Assembly (NCBI GenBank): GCA_017513795.1
Contig: JAFXEJ010000070.1
Location: 1 to 36,233, forward strand
DNA: 36,233 bases
Direction: 5' to 3'
Origin: Ruminococcus sp.
GTDB lineage: Bacteria; Bacillota; Clostridia; Oscillospirales; Ruminococcaceae
Below the pieces are notes generated by a model, which ran no database searches, was not told the origin of the DNA, and saw only the letters and a program-made list of their open reading frames with translations. The number at the start of each line of letters is the position of its first letter. Position 1 is the stretch's first letter. Shown here one piece after another: positions 23,220-31,428 of this stretch. A program made the position numbers and the translations under genes.

Positions 23220-24002
23220 TTGGAAAACATTATAACATCTAAAGATAATCCTGTTATCAAGCTGTATCAGAAGCTCTCATCCTCGAAAAAGGAAAGACTT
23301 CAGTACGGCTTATTCGTGTTGGAGGGGCTCAGAATAGTTCAGGATGCGGTCAGTGAGGATTCCGGACTGTCGCACCTTATCTTCACAAAACAGGCTTACG
23401 ATAAATATGCAGATACTCTGTTTCAGGCTGATTTGAGAAATACAAGAATTATTGTCATTTCAAATGAACTTGGAAAGAAAATCGCTTCAACTGACAGCAC
23501 TCAGGGAATATTCGCAATCTGCCGCATGATGACCGGAAAAGCTCCGGTATTCAGCGAAAATGGACGGTATATTGTTCTTCACTGTCTTCAGGATCCGGGA
23601 AATCTCGGCATGATAATCAGGACAGCGGACGCTCTCGGCGTTGACGGGATATTCCTTTGCGGATGCTGCGATCTTTACAGCCCTAAGGTAATACGCTCAA
23701 CTATGGGCTCAGTATTCAGGGCGGAAATATATATCGAAAACGACGAGGAGAAGCTCTTTGCGCTCCTTGAGGAAAACGGCGTTTCAACGTCTGCTGCGGT
23801 GATAGATACAGACGCTCTGCCGCTGACGGAATGCTCCTTTGAAGGAAGTCATGCCGTATTTATAGGAAATGAGGGGAATGGTCTGCCGGCCGAGGTATCT
23901 CATCGCTGCGGCAGACGTGTGACTATTCCCATGAACGGAAATATAAATTCACTCAATGCCGCAATGGCAGCCGGAATTATAATGTGGGAGCTTAAAAAAT
24001 AA
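23220..24002 (+). CDS. TrmH/SpoU-family RNA 2'-O-methyltransferase
   Basis: TTG 23220 is the probable start because GGGAGGTG (23203-23210) precedes it by 9 nt; the upstream frame to 23160 lacks any site and lies at the end of the terminator. The 260-residue product has an N-terminal substrate-binding region (ITSKDNPVIKLYQKLSSSKK, LFVLEGLRIVQDA) and the SPOUT knot domain with motifs LQDPGNLGMIIRTADALG, STMGSVFRAEIY and FIGNEGNGLPAEV ... PMNGNINSLNAAMAAGI. The enzyme uses AdoMet to methylate a ribose 2'-OH, most likely in 23S rRNA; the exact site cannot be told from sequence. It is followed by dprA after 12 nt. Confidence 0.92.
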   Translation: MENIITSKDNPVIKLYQKLSSSKKERLQYGLFVLEGLRIVQDAVSEDSGLSHLIFTKQAYDKYADTLFQADLRNTRIIVISNELGKKIASTDSTQGIFAICRMMTGKAPVFSENGRYIVLHCLQDPGNLGMIIRTADALGVDGIFLCGCCDLYSPKVIRSTMGSVFRAEIYIENDEEKLFALLEENGVSTSAAVIDTDALPLTECSFEGSHAVFIGNEGNGLPAEVSHRCGRRVTIPMNGNINSLNAAMAAGIIMWELKK

Positions 24003-24014
24003 GGGGGGATATCT

Positions 24015-25307
24015 GTGGATGATACAAAATACTGGGTATGGCTTACTATGGTTTTCGGCGTAGGAAGCCGCAGAATATGGGATACCGTGAATATCTACGG
24101 CGACGCTGAGGATACTTATACTGCGCTTATTTCAGGCGGAAACGGTCTTTCTGTAACTCAGGCTGAAAAGCGTAATATCGACAGCATATCGCTTGAACAG
24201 GCTCAGAGCTATATTGAACGCTGCGCCTCCAAGGGAATAGGTGTTGCTGGTTACAGCAGCAGAGAATATCCTCCGCAGCTGAGAAATATTTTCAATCCGC
24301 CGGCAGTTCTCCATTATAAGGGAAATATCGCCTGCCTTACAGGTACAAGAACCATTACAGCTGTCGGAACAAGAACACCTTCCGCCTATGGCGCAGACGC
24401 CGCATACAAGATATGCCGTCAGCTTGCGTCAGAGGGATTTGTAATAGTCAGCGGATTCGCAGTCGGAACTGATATCGCAGCGCACATGGCAGCTGCTGAC
24501 TGCCGCCGTCCTACTGCCTGCATTCTCGGATGCGGTCTTGATGTGAATTATCCCAAGCCGAATATGAGATTCCGTGAGAAGATTCTTGAAAACGGCGGTG
24601 TATTTGTATCGGAGTATCCTCCGGGAACTGAACCGCATTTTTCCAATTTTCCGAAAAGAAACAGGATACTTGCCGCACTGGGAAGACTTTCGCTCGTATT
24701 TGAAGCCTCTATAAAGAGCGGTTCGCTTATTACTGCTAATATGGCAGCTGATTACGGCAGAGATGTTTTTGTACTTCCGCCGGCAGATATATTCGGGAAC
24801 GCTTTTTCCGGAAATATTGCACTTCTCCGTGACGGTGCACAGCCGCTTTACGGTACAAGCGAGGTCATAGACTGTTTTAGTATCGGCGGCACCATAGATG
24901 CTGAGATTCGTGCTGACCGTTATTCCGGCATGGGAAATATCAGAATGTCATCATCTGGTTATGATGATGAAGATTCATCCATAGATATGGTAAAGGAAAC
25001 AGCAAAAAGCGTCAGAAGAAGGAATAAGGCGGAAAAGCCGGAAGTGACGCAGAATAAGGAAGTAAATATTAACGAAGAAAAACAGACACAGGAAGAAAAA
25101 GAGGAAGCTCCAGCTGTTATCGCAGATTTGCCGCTTACTGATATACAGCGTCAGATATGTCAGGCTCTTGCCGCAGAAAAGCTTCATATAGAAGTTCTTG
25201 CAGCACAGCTTGAAATTGATTCGGCTGAGCTCATGACGGAAATGACGGAGCTTGAAATTCTCGGATTAGTCCGTCAGCTTCCGGGAAAATCTTTTGAATT
25301 ATCATAG
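24015..25307 (+). CDS. dprA: DNA-processing protein DprA
   Basis: GTG 24015 is preceded by GGGGGG. The 430-residue protein has an N-terminal helical part, the DprA Rossmann domain with ITAVGTRTPSAYG, VIVSGFAVGTDIAAH, CILGCGLDVNYPKPN, SEYPPGTEPHFSNFPKRNR and EASIKSGSLITANMAADYGRDVF, and a C-terminal winged helix (LTDIQRQICQALAAEKLHIE). Between them lies a Lys/Glu-rich unstructured stretch of about 60 residues (around 310-372), which makes it longer than many DprA proteins. DprA loads RecA onto incoming single-stranded DNA during transformation. It lies in the usual Firmicutes dprA-topA-trmFO order. Confidence 0.95.
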   Translation: MDDTKYWVWLTMVFGVGSRRIWDTVNIYGDAEDTYTALISGGNGLSVTQAEKRNIDSISLEQAQSYIERCASKGIGVAGYSSREYPPQLRNIFNPPAVLHYKGNIACLTGTRTITAVGTRTPSAYGADAAYKICRQLASEGFVIVSGFAVGTDIAAHMAAADCRRPTACILGCGLDVNYPKPNMRFREKILENGGVFVSEYPPGTEPHFSNFPKRNRILAALGRLSLVFEASIKSGSLITANMAADYGRDVFVLPPADIFGNAFSGNIALLRDGAQPLYGTSEVIDCFSIGGTIDAEIRADRYSGMGNIRMSSSGYDDEDSSIDMVKETAKSVRRRNKAEKPEVTQNKEVNINEEKQTQEEKEEAPAVIADLPLTDIQRQICQALAAEKLHIEVLAAQLEIDSAELMTEMTELEILGLVRQLPGKSFELS

Positions 25308-25310
25308 AAA

Positions 25311-25336
25311 TTCTGCACAGTAATGCTGGTGCAGAA
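25311..25336 (+). other. Stem-loop in the dprA-topA spacer
   Basis: TTCTGCAC (25311-25318) and GTGCAGAA (25329-25336) form a perfect 8-bp stem 3 nt after the dprA stop. There is no T-tract, so it may be an mRNA-stabilising or partial-termination element. Confidence 0.55.
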
Positions 25337-25358
25337 CATTTTAAGGGGATAGATGTAA

Positions 25359-27440
25359 ATGTCGGATCTGGTTATAGTAGAGTCGCCTGCAAAGGCTAAA
25401 ACAATACAGAAATATCTCGGACAGGGATATGAAGTCATTGCGTCCATGGGACATATAAGGGATCTTCCCAAGTCAAAGATGGGCGTTGACAAGGAGAACG
25501 ATTTCAAGCCTCAGTATACAGATATGAAGGGCAAGGAAGACGTTATCAAGGAACTTAAAAAACGTGCCCGCAAATGCGATAAAGTCTATCTCGCAACCGA
25601 CCCTGATCGTGAGGGAGAGGCTATTTCATGGCATATAGCACAGCTGCTCAAGCTTGATATGAACGATAACAACCGTGTTGCGTTCAATGAGATCACCAAA
25701 TCAGGCGTTAAAAAGGGAATGAGCAATCCGCATAAGATAGATGTTGATCTTGTAAATGCACAGCAGGCAAGACGTATTCTTGACAGACTTGTAGGTTATG
25801 AGCTTAGTCCTTTTCTCTGGAAAAAGGTCAAGAGAGGACTTTCCGCCGGCAGAGTTCAGTCTGTTGCGGTAAAGCTTGTTGTTGACAGGGAAAATGAAAT
25901 CAGAAAATTCGTACCCAAGGAATACTGGTCAGTGGATGCCAAATTCATAGCTCCGTCGTCCAGAAAGATATTCGATGCTTCACTCGTTACCGTTGACGGG
26001 AAAAAGCCGGAGCTTTCGGCTCAGTCAGAGGCTGACAGTGTTCTTGCAAGACTTGAAAATGCTGTTTATACGGTAAGCTCCGTGAAAAAAAGAGTTACCA
26101 AAAAACAGCCGGCACCGCCGTTCATCACATCCACGCTCCAGCAGGATGCTTCAAGACGTCTGAGCTTCACAGCAAAGCGTACAATGAAAGCTGCTCAGGA
26201 ACTTTATGAAGGTGTTGACGTTCAGGGTGTAGGTGCTGTTGGTCTTATCACATACATGAGAACTGACAGTCTGCGTATTTCGGACGAAGCAAAGGCAGCT
26301 GCCGCTGAATATATCGGTACAGTATACGGCAAGGAGTATCTCCCGCCGGAGCCGAGAAATTACAAATCAAAGAACAACGCTCAGGATGCCCACGAAGCTA
26401 TACGTCCGTCAACGCCGGAGCTTACTCCTGACAGAGTAAAATCCAGCCTTACATCGGATCAGTTCAAGCTTTACAAGCTTATCTGGGAAAGATTTATCGC
26501 AAGCCAGATGGCGAATGCGCTTCTTGATACGGTATCCGCTGATATCGAAGCAAACGGCTGTATTTTCAGAGCGTCCGGATATTCCGTTAAATTCGACGGA
26601 TTTATGGCTCTTTATGTTGATACATCGAGCGAGGAGGAATCCGGAAAGAAAATGCTTCCTGAGCTTGCTAAGGACGACAAGGTAAAGCTCAAATCCATCA
26701 CAGGAAATCAGCATTTCACACAGCCGCCTCCGAGATATACAGAAGCTTCTCTTATCAAGGCTTTGGAGGAAAACGGTATAGGCCGTCCGAGTACTTATGC
26801 TCCGACTATCACAACGATCACAACAAGACAGTATGTTGAGCATGAAGGAAAGGCTCTCAAACCGACAAATCTTGGTGAAGCCATCACTCAGCTCATGACA
26901 GAGCACTTCAAGAAGATAGTTGACGCTAAATTTACTGCTCAGATGGAAAGTGATCTTGACGAGGTAGAGCAGGGCAACAAGAACTGGGTAAGCGCTCTGC
27001 ATGAATTTTACGATGAATTTGAAGTTACGCTGAGAAATGCTGAAGAAGCAATGGACGGCAAGCGTATAAAGGTTCCCGATGAGGTCACAGATGTTGTCTG
27101 CGAGCTCTGCGGAAAAAACATGGTTATCAAGTACAGCCGTTTCGGAAAATTCCTTGCCTGTCCCGGATTTCCCGACTGCAAAAACGCAAAGCAGATCGTT
27201 ACGGAGGCAGACGGAAGCTGTCCGAGATGCGGCAAAAAGATATTGCTGAAAAAATCAAAGAAGGGCAGAAGCTTCTACGGATGCGAGGGCTATCCGGACT
27301 GCAATTTCATGACATGGAATCTGCCTACAAAGGAAGTATGTCCTCAGTGCGGCAAGACGCTGTTCAATAAGGGCGGAAAATCAGGCCGTCTTTTATGCGA
27401 AAATGAGGGCTGCGGCTACGAAAGAGAGCTTTCAAAATGA
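25359..27440 (+). CDS. topA: DNA topoisomerase I
   Basis: ATG 25359 follows AAGGGG. The 693-residue type IA topoisomerase carries the TOPRIM start VIVESPAKAKTIQKYLG, the acidic metal site DPDREGEAI, the active-site Tyr299 in GLITYMRTDS, and the C-terminal signature IGRPSTYAPTITTI. Three zinc-ribbon units lie at the end (about residues 582-693), starting with CELCGK, CPRCGK and CPQCGK. It relaxes negative supercoils. The stop overlaps the trmFO start in an ATGA arrangement, so the two are translationally coupled. Confidence 0.98.
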   Translation: MSDLVIVESPAKAKTIQKYLGQGYEVIASMGHIRDLPKSKMGVDKENDFKPQYTDMKGKEDVIKELKKRARKCDKVYLATDPDREGEAISWHIAQLLKLDMNDNNRVAFNEITKSGVKKGMSNPHKIDVDLVNAQQARRILDRLVGYELSPFLWKKVKRGLSAGRVQSVAVKLVVDRENEIRKFVPKEYWSVDAKFIAPSSRKIFDASLVTVDGKKPELSAQSEADSVLARLENAVYTVSSVKKRVTKKQPAPPFITSTLQQDASRRLSFTAKRTMKAAQELYEGVDVQGVGAVGLITYMRTDSLRISDEAKAAAAEYIGTVYGKEYLPPEPRNYKSKNNAQDAHEAIRPSTPELTPDRVKSSLTSDQFKLYKLIWERFIASQMANALLDTVSADIEANGCIFRASGYSVKFDGFMALYVDTSSEEESGKKMLPELAKDDKVKLKSITGNQHFTQPPPRYTEASLIKALEENGIGRPSTYAPTITTITTRQYVEHEGKALKPTNLGEAITQLMTEHFKKIVDAKFTAQMESDLDEVEQGNKNWVSALHEFYDEFEVTLRNAEEAMDGKRIKVPDEVTDVVCELCGKNMVIKYSRFGKFLACPGFPDCKNAKQIVTEADGSCPRCGKKILLKKSKKGRSFYGCEGYPDCNFMTWNLPTKEVCPQCGKTLFNKGGKSGRLLCENEGCGYERELSK

Positions 27441-28765
27441 CTGAAATAGTAAATGTTATCGGTGCCGGACTGGCAGGCTGTGAAGCGGCATGGCAGCTGG
27501 CACAGGCAGGAATAAACGTAAGGCTTTACGAAATGAAGCCGGAAAAGTATTCTCCTGCTCATAAATACAGCGGATTTGCAGAGCTTGTCTGCTCAAATTC
27601 GCTTAAAGCGGCAAGAATAGAATCAGCAGCCGGACTTCTTAAATATGAAATGGAAATGCTCGGTTCGCTGACAGTTCCGTGCGCAAAGGAAAATTCTGTT
27701 GAAGCCGGCGGTGCGCTTGCTGTTGACAGAGAGAAATTCTCTGACAGCGTAACGGAAAAAATCAGAAATCATCCGCTTATCGAGGTGGTATACGGCGAAG
27801 TTACAGAACTTCCGGCTGGAAAATGCATTATCGCTACAGGACCTCTCACATCGGACGGAATGGCTGATATAATAAAGGAACTCTGCGGCGAAGGACTCAG
27901 CTTTTACGATGCTGCTGCGCCTATCGTCACATACGAAAGCCTTGACAAGGATCGTGTTTTCTTTGCGTCACGCTACGACAGGGGCGAGGCAGATTATGTC
28001 AACTGCCCTATGGAAAAGGACGAATATCTGGCTTTTTATGAGGCTCTCACCGGTGCGGAAAGAGTTCAGCTGAAGGATTTTGAAACACATCCGTTCAGCG
28101 TTTATGAGGGTTGTATGCCTATCGAGGAGCTTGCCCGCAGAGGTGTTGATACAATGCGTTTCGGACCTATGAAACCGGTAGGAATTACCGACGCAAGAAC
28201 GGGCAGACGTCCCTATGCGGTAGTTCAGCTTCGCCGTGAAAATCGTGAGGGTACGCTTTTCAATCTTGTGGGATTCCAGACAAATCTGAAATTCGGCGAG
28301 CAGAAGCGTGTTTTCTCAATGATTCCCGGACTTGAAAACGCTGAATTCATGCGGTACGGCGTTATGCACAGAAATACATTCATCAACAGTCCTCAGCTTC
28401 TGAACAGTGATTTCTCCATGAGAGAAAGACCGGATATCTGGTTTGCCGGACAGATCACAGGCGTTGAGGGATATATGGAATCGGCTGCAAGCGGTATTAT
28501 CGCCGGAATTTCTGCCGTAAGAAAAATAAAGGGACTCGAGCCGATAAAGCTTCCGATCGACACAATGACGGGAGCACTCAGCGCATATATAAGCGATCCC
28601 TACAATACCGGAAAGTTCCAGCCTATGGGCGCAAATATGGGAATTCTTCCGGATATCGGCGTAAGAATAAAGGATAAAAAGGAAAAATACGGAGTATACG
28701 CACAGCGTGCAGTTGAATCGCTGAAAAAGGAAATGGAGAGAGTGGGCTATGAAAGTAATTGTTGA
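27437..28765 (+). CDS. trmFO: Methylenetetrahydrofolate-tRNA-(uracil-5-)-methyltransferase TrmFO
   Basis: The 442-residue flavoprotein starts with the FAD-binding VIGAGLAGCEAAWQLA and YEMKPEKYSPAH, then shows FAELVCSNSLKA, NSVEAGGALAVDRE and, near the C-terminus, FAGQITGVEGYMESAASGIIAG. It forms 5-methyluridine at position 54 of tRNA with methylenetetrahydrofolate and FADH2. It overlaps topA by 4 nt and plsX by 17 nt. Confidence 0.97.
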   Translation: MTEIVNVIGAGLAGCEAAWQLAQAGINVRLYEMKPEKYSPAHKYSGFAELVCSNSLKAARIESAAGLLKYEMEMLGSLTVPCAKENSVEAGGALAVDREKFSDSVTEKIRNHPLIEVVYGEVTELPAGKCIIATGPLTSDGMADIIKELCGEGLSFYDAAAPIVTYESLDKDRVFFASRYDRGEADYVNCPMEKDEYLAFYEALTGAERVQLKDFETHPFSVYEGCMPIEELARRGVDTMRFGPMKPVGITDARTGRRPYAVVQLRRENREGTLFNLVGFQTNLKFGEQKRVFSMIPGLENAEFMRYGVMHRNTFINSPQLLNSDFSMRERPDIWFAGQITGVEGYMESAASGIIAGISAVRKIKGLEPIKLPIDTMTGALSAYISDPYNTGKFQPMGANMGILPDIGVRIKDKKEKYGVYAQRAVESLKKEMERVGYESNC

Positions 28766-29744
28766 CGCTTTCGGAGGAGATAACGCTCCTCTTGAGGTCA
28801 TAAAGGGATGCGCAGAAGCTGTTTCCGGACTTGGAGTTGAAATCCTCCTTACCGGAAGTGAAAGCGTTATAAAAAAATGTGCCGCAGATAACGGCATAAG
28901 CCTGAATGGCATGGAAATCGCCCACACTGACGAGGTATTTGATATACACGACGAGCCGAATGAAATAATCAAGTCGAAGAAGAATACATCTCTCGGACTC
29001 GGACTTCAGCTTCTTGCCGAGGGTAAAGGCGATGCGTTCGTATGCGCCGGAAGTACAGGTGCTCTTGTAATGGGAGCAACTTTTATAGTAAAGCGTATAA
29101 AGGGTATCAAGAGAATTGCGCCGTCACCGGTACTTCCCGGAGACAAGGGCAGCTTTATTCTCCTTGACGCCGGAGCAAATACAGAATGCCGTCCGGAAAT
29201 GCTCGTGCAGTTTGCCGTTATGGGAAGCGCATATGCTGAAAAGGTGCTCGGATATAAGAATCCCTAAGTTGCGCTTCTGAACATCGGTGCTGAGGAAACA
29301 AAAGGCCGAGAGCTTGAAATAGAATCCTATAAGCAGCTCAGTGAATCAGGACTGAATTTCGTTGGAAACATTGAAGCAAGAGATCTTCCCAATGGCGAGG
29401 TTCAGGTAGTGGTAACTGACGGTTTTACGGGAAATATAGCACTTAAACTCTATGAGGGACTTGGTTCGTTCTTCAGCCATAAGATAAAGTGGATATTCTC
29501 AGGAATCGGCAAGGTCGGAGCACTTTTTTCTCTCGGAAAGATAAAGGCATTCCGCCGTCAGATGGACTATAAACAGGTCGGAGGTTCAGCTTTGTTAGGC
29601 GTAAAGAAACCTGTTATCAAGGCACATGGAAGCTCTGATGCAACTGCCTTCTACAATGCAGTAAGACAGGCAAAGAAGTGTGTTGAAGCAAATGTTACCG
29701 GAGAAATAGAAAGCTATGTTGCGGCTGCCTCCGGAAAGGAATGA
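28749..29744 (+). pseudogene. plsX: plsX (phosphate acyltransferase) interrupted by an in-frame TAA
   Basis: The frame runs from ATG 28749 through 172 codons to a TAA at 29265-29267 and then continues in the same frame, without insertion or deletion, to TGA at 29742-29744. Ignoring that codon gives a normal 331-position PlsX: MKVIVDAFGGDNAP, LDAGANTE, YKNP[stop]VALLNIGAEETKG, VTDGFTGNIALK, and the usual C-terminus. At the stop, PlsX proteins normally have Lys or Arg, so AAA to TAA is a one-base explanation. PlsX makes acyl-phosphate from acyl-ACP for phospholipid synthesis and is usually essential in Firmicutes. The options are a sequencing or assembly error, a true nonsense mutation (strain variant), or suppression. 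The gene overlaps trmFO, and its stop overlaps the rnc region. No acpP gene lies between plsX and rnc. Confidence 0.92.
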
Positions 29745-29749
29745 TTATA

Positions 29750-30439
29750 ATGGATAATATCGCAAAATTTGAAGAAATAATCGGATATACCTTTAAGAAT
29801 AAACAGCTTATCCATCAGGCACTTTCTCATTCATCGTACTCAAACGAAAGAAAGAATCCTAACGGAAGCAATGAACGCCTTGAATTTCTCGGCGACAGCG
29901 TGCTTTCTATCGTGGTATCCGACTTTCTGTATAAGAATCTCAATGTGGCAGAGGGACAGCTCACAAAGATAAGAGCATCACTCGTATGTGAAAAATCGCT
30001 TCATGTCTTTGCAAAGAAGATATCGCTCGGAGATTTTCTTCTTCTCGGCAAGGGCGAGGAAAATACAGGAGGACGTCAGCGTCCGTCGATACTTGCGGAT
30101 GCATTTGAAGCCGTTATAGCAGCAATATACCTTGACGGCGGAATGGAAGCTGCTGCAAAGCATATACTGCGCTTCATACCGGAGGATGTTCACCATACAG
30201 GTCATCCGGTATTCAGCGATTTCAAGACAATTCTTCAGGAAGTAGTACAGAAGAATCCGGAGGAAAAGGTTGAATACGTTCTCATCGGCGAGGAAGGTCC
30301 TGACCACAACAAGCGTTTTGTGGTGGAGGTATGCCTTAATTCCCAGATGATCGGCAGAGGAAGCGGCAGAAGCAAAAAGGAAGCCGAACAGCTTGCCGCC
30401 AAGGAAGCTCTGGAGCTTATGGGCTATGAAACACAGTAA
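29750..30439 (+). CDS. rnc: Ribonuclease III
   Basis: ATG 29750 is preferred to ATG 29741 because GGAAAGGA ends right before 29741 and fits 29750 with 9-nt spacing. The 229-residue protein has the catalytic signature ERLEFLGDSVLSIVVSD, the second acidic motif DAFEAVIAAIYLDGG, and a C-terminal double-stranded RNA-binding domain (DFKTILQEVVQ ... GRGSGRSKKEAEQLAAKEAL). It cleaves double-stranded RNA in rRNA processing and mRNA decay. The following radical SAM gene starts inside its 3' end (14-nt overlap). Confidence 0.97.
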   Translation: MDNIAKFEEIIGYTFKNKQLIHQALSHSSYSNERKNPNGSNERLEFLGDSVLSIVVSDFLYKNLNVAEGQLTKIRASLVCEKSLHVFAKKISLGDFLLLGKGEENTGGRQRPSILADAFEAVIAAIYLDGGMEAAAKHILRFIPEDVHHTGHPVFSDFKTILQEVVQKNPEEKVEYVLIGEEGPDHNKRFVVEVCLNSQMIGRGSGRSKKEAEQLAAKEALELMGYETQ

Positions 30440-31424
30440 TATTTCAATTTTTATCCCTCATATCGGATGTCCGCATCAGTGCAGCTTTTGCAATCAGCGG
30501 ACTATCAGCGGAGCACAGCATGCTCCGTCCGGCGATGAGGTACGACAGATATGCACGTCTGCTTTAGCAGAAGCAAAATCGCCGGAAAACAGTGAAATTG
30601 CATTTTTCGGCGGAAGCTTCACAGCTATTCCCCGTGAATATATGACGGAGCTGCTTGAAGCTGTACAGCCATTTATCGGCGTGGGAAAATTCCGTGGAAT
30701 ACGGATATCCACACGTCCGGACTGTATCAACAACGAGGTGCTGTCGCTGTTGAAAACTTACGGAGTAACATCAATTGAGCTTGGTGCGCAGTCCATGAGC
30801 GATAAGGTTCTTGAAGCCAACGAGCGTGGACATTCGGCGGCAGATGTAGAAAAAGCCAGCCGCCTTATCCGTGAATACGGCTTTGAACTCGGCTTGCAGA
30901 TGATGGTCGGACTTTACAAAAGCGACATGGCTGACGAGTTTGAAACTCTTGACAGAATTATAGCAGTTCATCCAGATACAGTGCGTATCTATCCCATTGT
31001 CATACTTGAAGGAACGAAGCTTGCTGAGTTTTACAAATCGGGGAAATACAGAACATTTTCCTTCGACGAGGCAACAGAATTTGTTTCAATTGCAATGATG
31101 CGTTTTGAGCATGAGAGCATAAAAGTAATAAAATGCGGACTTCATGCCTCTGAATTCGTAGAGCGTGACATGGTCGGCGGATTTTATCATCCTGCTTTCC
31201 GTGAACTCTGCGAGGGAATCATCTACCGCTGGAAAATGGAGGAACTTATTGGCTATGAAACTGAAAGCAGATTTGATTTCGTTTTTTCGGTGAATCCATC
31301 ATGTATAAGCAAGGCAATGGGGCATAAAAAAGCAAATGCAGAATATTTCGGAAAGTCCGGAATAACGATAAAAATAATCGGGGATAAAAATATTCCAAAA
31401 TACAAAGTTAAGCTGAGGAGGTGA
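30426..31424 (+). CDS. Radical SAM protein with C-terminal Radical_SAM_C domain
   Basis: ATG 30426 lies 10 nt after GGAG within rnc. The 332-residue protein has the radical SAM cluster motif CPHQCSFC (Cys15, Cys19, Cys22), GGSFTAIP, ISTRPDCI, IELGAQSM and GLQMMVGLY, as in the ELP3-related/YhcC-like bacterial group with a Radical_SAM_C region. It would bind a 4Fe-4S cluster and cleave S-adenosylmethionine. The same gene sits between rnc and smc in many clostridia; its substrate is not established, and a tRNA or RNA-modification role is only an inference from related Elp3 proteins. Confidence 0.9.
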   Translation: MKHSNISIFIPHIGCPHQCSFCNQRTISGAQHAPSGDEVRQICTSALAEAKSPENSEIAFFGGSFTAIPREYMTELLEAVQPFIGVGKFRGIRISTRPDCINNEVLSLLKTYGVTSIELGAQSMSDKVLEANERGHSAADVEKASRLIREYGFELGLQMMVGLYKSDMADEFETLDRIIAVHPDTVRIYPIVILEGTKLAEFYKSGKYRTFSFDEATEFVSIAMMRFEHESIKVIKCGLHASEFVERDMVGGFYHPAFRELCEGIIYRWKMEELIGYETESRFDFVFSVNPSCISKAMGHKKANAEYFGKSGITIKIIGDKNIPKYKVKLRR

Positions 31425-31428
31425 AGAA

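Noticed and set aside
26409-27002. A 197-codon open frame opposite topA
   Set aside because: It lies entirely inside topA on the opposite strand with no recognisable motif; a shadow of codon bias.
29409-29744. Separate downstream gene starting at GTG 29409
   Set aside because: It begins in the middle of the conserved PlsX motif VTDGFTGN and is simply the second half of plsX.
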